Positions 6,190 to 13,856 of a stretch of DNA of 14,744 nucleotides are shown piece after piece. The translations under genes and the position numbers were made by a program. How positions within the stretch are numbered: position 1 is the stretch's first letter; the number at the start of each line of letters is the position of its first letter. The notes beneath the pieces were generated by a model. That model was not told where the DNA came from and did not search any database. It was given only the letters and a program-made list of their open reading frames with translations. The DNA is from Oceanospirillaceae bacterium (GTDB taxonomy: Bacteria; Pseudomonadota; Gammaproteobacteria; Pseudomonadales; Balneatricaceae): the NCBI GenBank assembly GCA_023954795.1, contig JAGSHA010000038.1, forward strand, positions 1-14,744. The letters are read 5' to 3'.

Positions 6190-6672
6190 GTGATCGATTC
6201 AGATGGGTTCAGACCGAATGTCGGTATCATTCTGGCTAACTCGCTGGGTCAGGTTCTCTGGGCAAGGCGGATCGGCCAGGATGCATGGCAGTTTCCGCAA
6301 GGTGGTATCAACGAAGATGAATCGCCCGAACAGGCGATGTTACGTGAACTCGAAGAGGAAGTTGGGCTCACACCAAAAGACGTTGAGATCGTAGCGGTAA
6401 CCCGAGGTTGGTTACGTTATCGTTTGCCCAAACGCATGATTCGGCGTAATTCGCATCCGATATGTATTGGTCAGAAGCAGAAATGGTTTCTGCTGCGGAT
6501 GCTGACAGATGATAGAGCGGTGGCGATTGATCAGACCGAGTCACCGGAGTTTGATGACTGGCAGTGGGTAAGTTATTGGTATCCGCTGGGTCAGGTTGTT
6601 TCGTTTAAACGAGAGGTTTATCGCAAGGCGATGCGTGAATTATCGCCTAAGATGTCACGGATGATTGTATAA
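6190..6672 (+). CDS. rppH: RNA pyrophosphohydrolase RppH (Nudix)
   Basis: 160 aa, usual length for short RppH forms. The complete Nudix box GX5EX7REUXEEXGU runs from Gly38 to Leu60, with RELEEEVGL holding the metal-binding glutamates. WQFPQGGI, GWLRYRLPKRMI and GQKQKWFLLRM are characteristic of RppH rather than other Nudix hydrolases. It removes pyrophosphate from 5'-triphosphorylated mRNA to leave a monophosphate that stimulates RNase E decay. The start is GTG at 6190, preceded by TTAGGA; the protein start MIDSDGFRPNVGIIL aligns with the family. It is 21 bp upstream of ptsP, the same pairing as in E. coli and Pseudomonas, so the two are probably co-transcribed. Confidence 0.96.
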   Translation: MIDSDGFRPNVGIILANSLGQVLWARRIGQDAWQFPQGGINEDESPEQAMLRELEEEVGLTPKDVEIVAVTRGWLRYRLPKRMIRRNSHPICIGQKQKWFLLRMLTDDRAVAIDQTESPEFDDWQWVSYWYPLGQVVSFKREVYRKAMRELSPKMSRMIV

Positions 6673-6693
6673 CTTTACTTAGGAGGTTGGTGG

Positions 6694-8964
6694 ATGCTGG
6701 AAGTATTGCGCAAGATTGTTCAGGAGGTGAGTACTGCTCCGGATCTGGACTCCGTTCTGGACCTAATTGTGCGCCGTATCCAGCGGGCGATGCGAACTCA
6801 GGTATGTTCTGTTTATCTATACGATGATGATGCTGAACGTTACAGCCTGATGGCAACGCAGGGGCTTAATCCGGATGCAGTGGGGCAGGTAAGCCTGTCC
6901 TCTTCAGAAGGTATTGTCAGTATGGTTGGCCAGCGCGCCGAACCTATCAACCTGGAGGATGCGTCTGTGCATCCTCGCTATACCTACCTCAAAGACACCG
7001 GAGAAGAGCAGTTTCATGCGTTTCTGGGTGTCCCTATCATCCATCACCGTGATGTTTTGGGCGTGCTGGTTGTTCAGCAGAAGGAAGTGCGCCGCTTTGA
7101 TGAAAGTGAAGAAGCCTTTCTGGTGACCTTATCCGCCCAGCTGGCGGGTGTGATTGCACATGCCGAAGCAACGGGATTAATCCGTCCTCAAGGAGAGGGT
7201 GAAACCGAAAGCGAGCGTCGTTTTGAGGGGATAGCGGGATCGCCGGGTGTGGCGATTGGTCAGGTTGTGGTGATTGTGCCGCCTGCGGATCTCAGTGTAG
7301 TACCCGATAAAGTCGCAAACGACATTGATCATGAGATCAAGAGTTTTGAGGCGGCATTGGCGCTGGTGCGCAAAGACATCAAGGTAGTCGGGCGCAGTTT
7401 GTCCAAGCGTTTACGTGCGGAAGAGCAGGCGCTGTTTGATGTGTATCTGCGCATGCTGGATGACAATGCGCTGGCCGGTGAGGTGATCGAGCAGATTCGC
7501 GGAGGTCAGTGGGCGCAGGGTGCTTTGCGTACGGTTGTCATGGAACACGTGCAGCAGTTCTCGATGATGGATGACCCTTATCTGCGCGAGCGGGCCACGG
7601 ATATTAAAGATCTGGGGCGGCGTGTACTGGCTTACATGCAAGAGTCCGGTCCGGCGGATATAGCGTTCCCGGAAGATACGATTCTGGTCGCCGATGAGAT
7701 CACGCCCGCGATGCTGGGCGAGGTGCCGTCCGATAAGTTGCTGGGACTGGTGTCGGTGCATGGTTCCGGTAACTCTCATGCGGCCATTCTTGCGCGGTCC
7801 ATGGGTATACCTACGATCATGGGGGCGCTGGATCTGCCGTATACTCGTCTTGATGGCCGTAAAGTAATCATAGATGGGTACTCTGGACGCGTTTATATCG
7901 ACCCCTCGGACGATCTGCGCAGCGCTTACATGGACATACTGCGCGGTGAGCAGGAGATGGCGATTGAGCTCGCGACGCTCAAAGATCTGCCTGCTGAGAC
8001 GCGTGACGGTTTTCGTATGCCGTTATGGGTGAACACTGGGTTGGTGGCCGATGTGGCGCGGGCGCTGGAGCGTGGCGCTGAGGGGATGGGGCTCTATCGC
8101 ACCGAAATTCCATTTATGATTCGCGACTTCTTTCCAAGTGAGCAGGAGCAATTGCAGACGTACCGTCGCCAGTTGGAGGCGTTTCATCCGCGTCCGGTAA
8201 CGATGCGTACGTTGGATATCGGTGGCGATAAAGCGCTGCCCTACTTTCCGATTCAAGAGGAAAACCCGTTTCTGGGGTGGCGTGGTATCCGTGTCACGCT
8301 GGATCATCCAGAGATCTTTCTGGTGCAGGTGCGTGCCATGCTGCGTGCGGGTGAAGGGTTAGGTAACCTGCGTATTATGTTGCCGATGGTCACCAGTGTG
8401 CATGAGGTGGATGAGGCCTGTCGTCAGATTGATCGAGCGGTCTCTGAGTTGCGCGACGAGGGCTATGCGATCGAGCGGCCGCAGGTCGGAGTGATGGTAG
8501 AAGTGCCCGCCGCGGTGTATCAGGTCCGTCGTTTTGCCCGTCGGGTCGATTTTATCTCGGTAGGTTCGAATGACCTGACGCAGTACCTGTTGGCCGTGGA
8601 TCGCAACAATCCACGGGTGGCCGGTTTGTATGTGTCGTATCATCCTGCGGTGCTGCGTGCGCTGGAATATATTGCGCGTGAAGCCCATAAAGAGAGTGTG
8701 CCTGTATCGATCTGTGGAGAGATGGCATCTGAGCCCGGTGGTGCGTTGCTGCTGATGGCGATGGGCTATGACGTACTATCGATGAATGCGACGAACTTAC
8801 CCAAAATCAAATCCGCTATCCGGGGAGTCAGCAAAATTGAAGCGGATGAATTGCTGCAGCAGGTGATGGGCATGGATGATGCGGATGAGATCCATCATCT
8901 GTTGCGCCGTCGCTTACGCGAGTTGGGGCTATCGCAGCTGACCCGTCCTGTTATTCCTGATTGA
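6694..8964 (+). CDS. ptsP: Phosphoenolpyruvate-protein phosphotransferase EI-Ntr (PtsP)
   Basis: 756 aa, full length. An N-terminal GAF domain (about residues 1-165, sensing glutamine/2-oxoglutarate in characterised EI-Ntr) precedes an enzyme I module: HPr-binding region (about 200-340), phosphohistidine domain with His362 in GNSHAAILARSMGIPT, and a PEP-binding barrel (about 440-735) with GMGLYRTEIPFM, VGSNDLTQYLLAVDRNNP and catalytic Cys674 in SICGEMASEPGG. It transfers phosphate from PEP to NPr (PtsO) and then PtsN, a regulatory relay affecting nitrogen, potassium and storage metabolism; no ptsO or ptsN is in this window. Start ATG follows an excellent TAGGAGG. Its last 14 bp overlap the end of the convergent NRDE gene. 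Confidence 0.97.
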   Translation: MLEVLRKIVQEVSTAPDLDSVLDLIVRRIQRAMRTQVCSVYLYDDDAERYSLMATQGLNPDAVGQVSLSSSEGIVSMVGQRAEPINLEDASVHPRYTYLKDTGEEQFHAFLGVPIIHHRDVLGVLVVQQKEVRRFDESEEAFLVTLSAQLAGVIAHAEATGLIRPQGEGETESERRFEGIAGSPGVAIGQVVVIVPPADLSVVPDKVANDIDHEIKSFEAALALVRKDIKVVGRSLSKRLRAEEQALFDVYLRMLDDNALAGEVIEQIRGGQWAQGALRTVVMEHVQQFSMMDDPYLRERATDIKDLGRRVLAYMQESGPADIAFPEDTILVADEITPAMLGEVPSDKLLGLVSVHGSGNSHAAILARSMGIPTIMGALDLPYTRLDGRKVIIDGYSGRVYIDPSDDLRSAYMDILRGEQEMAIELATLKDLPAETRDGFRMPLWVNTGLVADVARALERGAEGMGLYRTEIPFMIRDFFPSEQEQLQTYRRQLEAFHPRPVTMRTLDIGGDKALPYFPIQEENPFLGWRGIRVTLDHPEIFLVQVRAMLRAGEGLGNLRIMLPMVTSVHEVDEACRQIDRAVSELRDEGYAIERPQVGVMVEVPAAVYQVRRFARRVDFISVGSNDLTQYLLAVDRNNPRVAGLYVSYHPAVLRALEYIAREAHKESVPVSICGEMASEPGGALLLMAMGYDVLSMNATNLPKIKSAIRGVSKIEADELLQQVMGMDDADEIHHLLRRRLRELGLSQLTRPVIPD

Positions 8965-9763
8965 TTCTGGCTGCAGCGCCAATCGCTGGTAGCTGCAGTT
9001 GAAATTCCTGACTGTCCGTATTGCCGTGTGTGTCGAACGTATCTTCGCGCAGATAGGTTGTGCCGTCTGGCTTTTGCAATAAGAGCGTAACGGCGCGAGT
9101 GCCGTAGTCTGCTGAGCGAATAAAGCAGGCGGAGAGCATTTTTTCCCACTCGGTGCTGATCCCCGTATCGGGCAGGTCCGTATCGGCTGCGGAAGTCTGG
9201 TCCAGCATCAGGTGGATCAGTTTTTCAGCTATCAGACGGTCGTCTTGTAGTTCTTGTTTGAGTCCGTTACGTACCTTGAGTAGTTTCGGCCAGGGCGTGT
9301 CGAGCAGTGCATTAGACAGGCCGTATATGCCGGGAGCGAGTGGGCGTTGTGTTGCGTCACTGCGGTTGCTGAGATAGTGCAATCCCGTTTCATCACCCAG
9401 TAGCAGATTGAAGGCGCCATACGCGTGCTGCTCTGGCTCCAGCTGTGTCAGGTAATCTTTGGCTGGTTGGGGTTTGCTCAGATAACGGCGGGTTAAATCT
9501 CCTCGGGAACGCAATCCCTGAGGTTTGTCCCGGCCGTTGCGATGGTTGGTGACGGTGGCAAAGTGCCCGTGCTGATTAAGGCCCAGCCACGTGCCTCCCT
9601 GTTCCAGATCACGTCCCGCCAGAATATGAGGCGTATCCTGCCAGTAGTGCACTTCCCGGCTGGGACGGCGAAAAAATTCGTCGCGGTTGGCTACTAAAAC
9701 GAGTGAATAGACCGGATGGCTGTCGTAGGCGAATGTAATCAGGCACATGGGGCAGTTTGTCAT
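8951..9763 (-). CDS. NRDE (TANGO2) family protein of unknown biochemical function
   Basis: 270 aa. MCLITFAY, the family-defining ANRDEFFRRPS (NRDE at 26-29), AGRDLEQGGTWLGLN and TNHRN identify the TANGO2/NRDE family. Bacterial members are uncharacterised; the human homologue is linked to a metabolic disorder, and roles in haem or lipid handling have been proposed. The fold is related to Ntn hydrolases, in which a Cys directly after the initiator Met could be the nucleophile. That would favour starting at ATG 9748 (MCLI) over ATG 9763 (MTNCPMCLI); only 9763 has even a weak Shine-Dalgarno (AAAGAA), so it is used here. It lies against the direction of its neighbours, converging on ptsP with a 14-bp overlap and divergent from the tauE-like gene. 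Confidence 0.88.
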   Translation of the reverse strand: MTNCPMCLITFAYDSHPVYSLVLVANRDEFFRRPSREVHYWQDTPHILAGRDLEQGGTWLGLNQHGHFATVTNHRNGRDKPQGLRSRGDLTRRYLSKPQPAKDYLTQLEPEQHAYGAFNLLLGDETGLHYLSNRSDATQRPLAPGIYGLSNALLDTPWPKLLKVRNGLKQELQDDRLIAEKLIHLMLDQTSAADTDLPDTGISTEWEKMLSACFIRSADYGTRAVTLLLQKPDGTTYLREDTFDTHGNTDSQEFQLQLPAIGAAARINQE

Positions 9764-9856
9764 TTCTTTAGTAAAGGTGGACCGCTAATATAGGCGCTTC
9801 CGAACGGGCGGGGCAAGTCGGCATGGTCAGCGGCAGTTGGCATGCAGGCGTTATCT

Positions 9857-9862
9857 GAAGGA
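9857..9862 (+). promoter_or_regulatory. Ribosome binding site of the tauE-like gene
   Basis: GAAGGA seven bases before ATG 9870 selects this start over the longer frame opening at a TTG (9837). Confidence 0.7.
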
Positions 9863-9869
9863 TTTTTCT

Positions 9870-10670
9870 ATGTTCTTAACCCTATTGTTGTACTTGGTGC
9901 TGGGCGCAGTAGCGGGTGTTGTTGCAGGGCTTTTTGGTATCGGCGGTGGTTTGTTGATTGTGCCGGTGTTGATATTCAGTTTTGCTGCGCAAGGCATGTC
10001 GCCAGATGTGTTGACGCATGCGGCGGTGGCTACGTCATTGGCAACGATTGTCGTGACCTCTATTAGCTCGGTGCGAGCGCATCATAAGCGCGGGGCTGTG
10101 CGCTGGGATCTGTTTAAGCCGATCAGTGTGGGGATTCTGGTTGGGGCGTTTCTGGGGGTGAAAGTCGCCGGAATGATGCCCGGTTCCCTGCTGCAGGTTG
10201 TGTTTGGGGTGTTCTCGCTGTGTGTAGCGGTGCAGATGGGTTTCGGGATCAAGCCGTCAGCCGGTACAGAGCCGCCGTCGTCCGCTACGTTGTCGGTGGG
10301 AGGCGGCTTTATTGGTGGCTTGTCCACGATATTTGGTATTGGTGGCGGCACACTCACTGTGCCATTTCTAAGCTGGAAGCGCGTGCAGATGCAGCAGGCG
10401 GTGGCAACATCCGCTGCCTGTGGATTGCCGATTGCAGTGGTGGGTGCTCTGACCAACGTGTGGGAAGGTTGGGGGCATGCGCAGACCGATGAATGGAGTC
10501 TGGGTTATGTTTATCTGCCCGCGTTTGTCGGCATTGTGATTACCAGCTCGTTGTGTGCCAAGTTTGGTGCGCGTATGGCGCACAGTTTGCCAGCACCGGT
10601 GTTGAAGCGATATTTTGCTGTGTTTTTGCTGTGTGTCGGTACCTATTTAATCGGTAAGAACCTGTACTGA
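9870..10670 (+). CDS. TauE/SafE (TSUP) family membrane transporter, putative sulfite/organosulfonate exporter
   Basis: 266 aa, almost wholly hydrophobic with about 8 membrane segments. The internal duplication typical of the family is plain: VAGLFGIGGGLLIVPVL near the N-terminus and LSTIFGIGGGTLTVPFLSW in the second half. TSUP proteins move sulfite, sulfoacetate or related anions, but most members have no tested substrate. The start at ATG 9870 (MFLTLLLYLVLG) has a good GAAGGA; upstream residues in the open frame are polar and not family-like. The stop lies 10 bp before lgt, so it probably heads the tauE-lgt-thyA-folA-birA-coaX unit. The same placement upstream of lgt occurs in pseudomonads, where its physiological link to lipoprotein synthesis is unclear. 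Confidence 0.9.
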   Translation: MFLTLLLYLVLGAVAGVVAGLFGIGGGLLIVPVLIFSFAAQGMSPDVLTHAAVATSLATIVVTSISSVRAHHKRGAVRWDLFKPISVGILVGAFLGVKVAGMMPGSLLQVVFGVFSLCVAVQMGFGIKPSAGTEPPSSATLSVGGGFIGGLSTIFGIGGGTLTVPFLSWKRVQMQQAVATSAACGLPIAVVGALTNVWEGWGHAQTDEWSLGYVYLPAFVGIVITSSLCAKFGARMAHSLPAPVLKRYFAVFLLCVGTYLIGKNLY

Positions 10671-10680
10671 GGAAAGATTT

Positions 10681-11478
10681 ATGTGGGTGCATGATATAGA
10701 TCCGGTATTACTGGATGTCGGGCCATTAACAGTCCATTGGTATGGTGTGATGTATCTGGTCGGTTTTGCGGCTGCCTGGTGGTTGGGGTGTGTGCGCGCA
10801 CGTAAGCCTGCTTCGGGCTGGACCGAAGACCAGGTGTCCGATCTGATTTTTTGGGGTGCCATGGGGGTCGTGCTCGGTGGTCGCTTTGGGTATGTGTTGT
10901 TTTATAACTTTGACCAGTTTCTGGCTGACCCGCTCTGGTTGTTCGCCGTATGGGAAGGGGGGATGTCTTTCCATGGTGGTCTGCTGGGTGTTATTACGGT
11001 GCTGTGGCTTTGGGGGCGCAAATACAACAAGTCTCTGTTGCAGATGGGGGACTTTGTTGCGCCGCTGATTCCAATTGGTCTGGGGGCGGGTCGTATAGGT
11101 AACTTTATTGGTGGCGAGCTCTGGGGGCGCGCAACGGACCTGTCTTGGGGGGTTGTTTTTCCGCGTGCCGCGGATGGGGTCGCCCGTCACCCGTCGCAGC
11201 TATATGAATTTGCACTGGAAGGCGTGTTGTTGTTCGTTATTCTGTGGTGGTACTCCAGTCAGCCACGCCCAAGAATGGCGGTGTCTGGTATGTTCCTTCT
11301 GCTTTATGGCTTGTTCCGCAGTCTGGTGGAGTTGGCGCGTGAGCCTGATGCGCATCTGGGCTTTCTGGCATTCGACTGGTTGACGATGGGGCAGTTACTC
11401 TCTGTGCCGATGATTCTGGTCGGTGGTTTGATGATTGGTGCCGCGTACGCTCGCAGTGTAGAATCGGAAAAAAAATAG
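10681..11478 (+). CDS. lgt: Prolipoprotein diacylglyceryl transferase Lgt
   Basis: 265 aa integral inner-membrane protein with about seven membrane segments. The Lgt signature GAGRIGNFIGGELWGR spans 135-150 (Arg138 corresponds to E. coli Arg143). His98 in GGMSFHGG corresponds to E. coli His103, and Tyr21 in VHWYGVMYL to Tyr26. It transfers diacylglycerol from phosphatidylglycerol to the lipobox cysteine of prolipoproteins, the first lipoprotein maturation step, and is essential in most gammaproteobacteria. GAGGAAAG precedes ATG. The C-terminus is encoded by an eight-A run just before TAG. The lgt-thyA order is conserved in E. coli and Pseudomonas. Confidence 0.97.
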   Translation: MWVHDIDPVLLDVGPLTVHWYGVMYLVGFAAAWWLGCVRARKPASGWTEDQVSDLIFWGAMGVVLGGRFGYVLFYNFDQFLADPLWLFAVWEGGMSFHGGLLGVITVLWLWGRKYNKSLLQMGDFVAPLIPIGLGAGRIGNFIGGELWGRATDLSWGVVFPRAADGVARHPSQLYEFALEGVLLFVILWWYSSQPRPRMAVSGMFLLLYGLFRSLVELAREPDAHLGFLAFDWLTMGQLLSVPMILVGGLMIGAAYARSVESEKK

Positions 11479-11509
11479 CACGTTTAATAGGGTTAAGGCG
11501 AAATCACCG

Positions 11510-12352
11510 ATGCAGCAGTATCTGGATCTGATGCGAGATATTTTGGAGAGCGGCACCGATAAGGGTGACCGTACCGGCACAGGGACACGTTCCGTGTTTG
11601 GGCGTCAGTTGCGGTTTGATCTGTCGGAAGGTTTTCCGTTGTTGACGACGAAAAAGGTCCATCTCAAATCGATCATCTATGAGTTGCTCTGGTTTTTGGA
11701 CGGCAATACGGACAATAACTGGCTGAAAGAGCGCGGCGTTTCAATTTGGAATGAGTGGGCGCTCGAAGATGGTGATCTGGGGCCTGTATACGGTAAACAG
11801 TGGCGTTCCTGGCAGTGTCCTGATGGCAGTACTGTTGATCAGATCAGTCAGGTGGTTGAGCAGATCAAGCGCACGCCGAATTCCCGTCGTTTGATTGTCA
11901 GTGGCTGGAATCCGGCGGATTTGCCGGACGAGACTCAGAGTCCGCAAGACAATGTGCGTAACGGCAAGGCCGCGTTGCCGCCATGTCATACGCTGTTTCA
12001 GTTTTATGTGCTGGACGGAAAGTTAAGTTGTCAGCTCTATCAGCGCAGTGCTGACTATGTGCTGGGCGTGCCGTTTAACATCGCTTCTTATGCATTGTTA
12101 ACTCATATGATTGCGCAGCAGTGTGATCTGGATGTGGGAGACTTTGTACATACCTTTGGGGATGCCCATCTCTATCAGGATCACATCAATGATCCCGCCA
12201 TCGTGTCTGAGCAGCTGTCTCGTACGCCGCGCGCATTACCTAAATTGCTAATTAAGCGTAAGCCGGAAAGTCTGTATGACTATCGGTTTGAAGATTTTGA
12301 AGTCGTTGATTATGACCCGTATCCTCCGATCCGGGCTGCAGTATCAATCTGA
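11510..12352 (+). CDS. thyA: Thymidylate synthase ThyA
   Basis: 280 aa. It methylates dUMP to dTMP using 5,10-methylene-THF, producing DHF. Visible family features: DRTGTGT near residues 20-26, ELLWFLDGNTDN, PVYGKQWRSW, catalytic Cys159 in PPCHTLFQFYV, SCQLYQRSAD, VPFNIASYALL and the C-terminal DPYPPIRAAVSI. It is longer than E. coli ThyA (264 aa) because 13 extra residues (about 140-152, ending NVRNGKAALPPCH) precede the active-site loop; similar longer forms occur in Vibrio and Shewanella. An AAGG motif lies about 11 bp before ATG. folA follows after 9 bp, placing the DHF-making and DHF-reducing enzymes together. Confidence 0.98.
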   Translation: MQQYLDLMRDILESGTDKGDRTGTGTRSVFGRQLRFDLSEGFPLLTTKKVHLKSIIYELLWFLDGNTDNNWLKERGVSIWNEWALEDGDLGPVYGKQWRSWQCPDGSTVDQISQVVEQIKRTPNSRRLIVSGWNPADLPDETQSPQDNVRNGKAALPPCHTLFQFYVLDGKLSCQLYQRSADYVLGVPFNIASYALLTHMIAQQCDLDVGDFVHTFGDAHLYQDHINDPAIVSEQLSRTPRALPKLLIKRKPESLYDYRFEDFEVVDYDPYPPIRAAVSI

Positions 12353-12361
12353 GGAAAGAAT

Positions 12362-12865
12362 ATGAGGCTGGCAATCATCGTTGCTCAGGCAGAAAACCGG
12401 GTAATCGGGATTAACAATAAATTACCCTGGCACCTGCCGGAGGATCTGCGCTATTTCAAGCAGGTCACGATGTCGAAACCGATCATTATGGGGCGTAAAA
12501 CCTATGAATCGATTGGTCGTCCATTGCCGGGCCGAACGAATATTGTAATCTCCAGACAGGCCGGTTATGCACCGGAAGGGGTGAAGGTTGTCCCGTCGCT
12601 GGAGTCTGCAATAGAGCTGGCAGAGAATATCTGTGTGATTGACGGTGCTGAAGAGGCGATGGTAATTGGTGGTGCTCAGATCTATGAGCAGGCGCTACTC
12701 CGTGCTGATCGGCTGTATCTGACGCAGGTTCACTCCAGTGTAGAGGGTGATGCCTGGTTCCCGGTGATTGCCATGGAACAGTGGCAAGAGGTTGGGCGCG
12801 AGGACTTCACAGCAAAGGAACCAAACCCCTACGATTACAGTTTTATCGTGTTGGACCGGGTGTAA
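12362..12865 (+). CDS. folA: Dihydrofolate reductase FolA
   Basis: 167 aa, a typical chromosomal DHFR. NADPH- and folate-binding features: IIVAQAENRVIG, LPWHLPEDLRYFK with acidic Asp28 (E. coli Asp27), PIIMGRKTYESIGRPLPGR, and the MVIGGAQIYEQAL glycine pair. It reduces dihydrofolate to tetrahydrofolate, regenerating the cofactor oxidised by ThyA directly upstream. GAGGAAAG lies before ATG. It is followed by birA after 16 bp without a terminator. Confidence 0.98.
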   Translation: MRLAIIVAQAENRVIGINNKLPWHLPEDLRYFKQVTMSKPIIMGRKTYESIGRPLPGRTNIVISRQAGYAPEGVKVVPSLESAIELAENICVIDGAEEAMVIGGAQIYEQALLRADRLYLTQVHSSVEGDAWFPVIAMEQWQEVGREDFTAKEPNPYDYSFIVLDRV

Positions 12866-12881
12866 CGAAGGATGAAGTAGT

Positions 12882-13856
12882 ATGGCGATCCGTTCGTTGT
12901 TGTCTATCCTGGCTGATGGACGCTTTCACTCTGGGCGTGAGCTTGGAGAAGTGCTTGGCGTAAGCCGCAGTGCAATCTGGAAGCAGATCCGCAAGCTGGA
13001 AGAGTTCGGCTTGGAAATTTATAGCGTTAAGGGACGTGGTTACCGGGTTCCCGGAGGTCTTGACCTGCTGGATCTGGAGCAGATTGAGGCGGTGCTGGAG
13101 CCATCAGTGCGGGCGAAGCTGAAAACCATTGAGCTTGATTTATCTATCCCGTCGACAAATCTGCGTGCCTCGCAGAAGAGTCAGGAGGCTGACTGTCACG
13201 GGCATCTGTTTGTGGCAGAGCAGCAAACAGAGGGTCGCGGTCGGCGCGGCCGACCGTGGGAAAGTCCTTTTGGGCGTAATCTCTATTTCTCTTTGGTGTG
13301 GCGCTTCGAAAATGGTGCCGCAGCACTGGAAGGTTTAAGTCTTCTGGTGGGATTGAGTCTGGTTAAGGCGTTGCAAAAGCTGGGTGCGGAAGAGGTTCAG
13401 CTGAAATGGCCCAATGACCTGCTGTGGCGGGATCGTAAGCTGGCTGGCATATTGCTTGAGATGACCGGAGACGCGTCGGGTGAGTGTCAGGTGGTGATCG
13501 GGATTGGTGTCAATGTGGCGATGCCGATGGATTTTGCTGCTGCGATTGATCAGCCTTGGGTAGATCTGCAAACTGCCATGGGTGTGAAGGTTTCACGCAA
13601 TAACCTGCTGGCGGCGGTCCTGGAGGAATTGGTGCCTGCGCTTGAGCGGTTTGCCGTTGAAGGGTTCGCGCCACTGGTGGATCAGTGGCATCAATGGCAC
13701 GCCTATCAGGATCAGCCTGTTAATCTGTTTGTTGGTCAGAATACCCTTGAGGGAGTGTGTCGGGGTGTCGATACCAGTGGGGCGCTCTTGTTGGAGACAG
13801 CAGAAGGATTGCGCAGTTTTCATGGTGGTGAAGTGAGCGTCAGACGAACAGGATGA
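12882..13856 (+). CDS. birA: Bifunctional biotin-protein ligase / biotin operon repressor BirA
   Basis: 324 aa, slightly longer than E. coli BirA (321 aa). An N-terminal winged helix (about 1-60: SLLSILADGRFHSGRELGE, GVSRSAIWKQIRKLE, VKGRGYRV) gives DNA binding. The central ligase domain has the biotin-adenylate loop GRGRRGRPW (118-126), KWPNDLLW (175-182) and KLAGILLEM, with Lys186 in the expected catalytic position. A C-terminal SH3-like domain ends the protein. It activates biotin as biotinyl-AMP, biotinylates the acetyl-CoA carboxylase carrier protein, and can repress bio genes when the HTH is present; no bio operator is seen here. GAAGGA precedes ATG. Its TGA overlaps the coaX ATG (ATGA). 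Confidence 0.97.
   Translation: MAIRSLLSILADGRFHSGRELGEVLGVSRSAIWKQIRKLEEFGLEIYSVKGRGYRVPGGLDLLDLEQIEAVLEPSVRAKLKTIELDLSIPSTNLRASQKSQEADCHGHLFVAEQQTEGRGRRGRPWESPFGRNLYFSLVWRFENGAAALEGLSLLVGLSLVKALQKLGAEEVQLKWPNDLLWRDRKLAGILLEMTGDASGECQVVIGIGVNVAMPMDFAAAIDQPWVDLQTAMGVKVSRNNLLAAVLEELVPALERFAVEGFAPLVDQWHQWHAYQDQPVNLFVGQNTLEGVCRGVDTSGALLLETAEGLRSFHGGEVSVRRTG

Noticed and set aside
9838..9856. TTGGCATGCAGGCGTTA as a further sigma-54 promoter before the tauE-like gene
   Set aside because: Only the -24 half resembles the consensus; no GC element at the required spacing, and it overlaps the translation start region.
9837..9869. Upstream extension of the tauE-like frame from TTG
   Set aside because: The 11 extra residues are polar and the ATG at 9870 has the proper ribosome binding site and begins the first membrane segment.
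10082..10456. 124-codon - strand open frame opposite the tauE-like gene
   Set aside because: Pro/Thr-rich reverse image of the Gly-rich membrane protein codons; no family resemblance.
10726..11190. 154-codon - strand open frame opposite lgt
   Set aside because: No recognisable motif, Pro/Gln/Thr-rich, no ribosome site, fully within conserved lgt.
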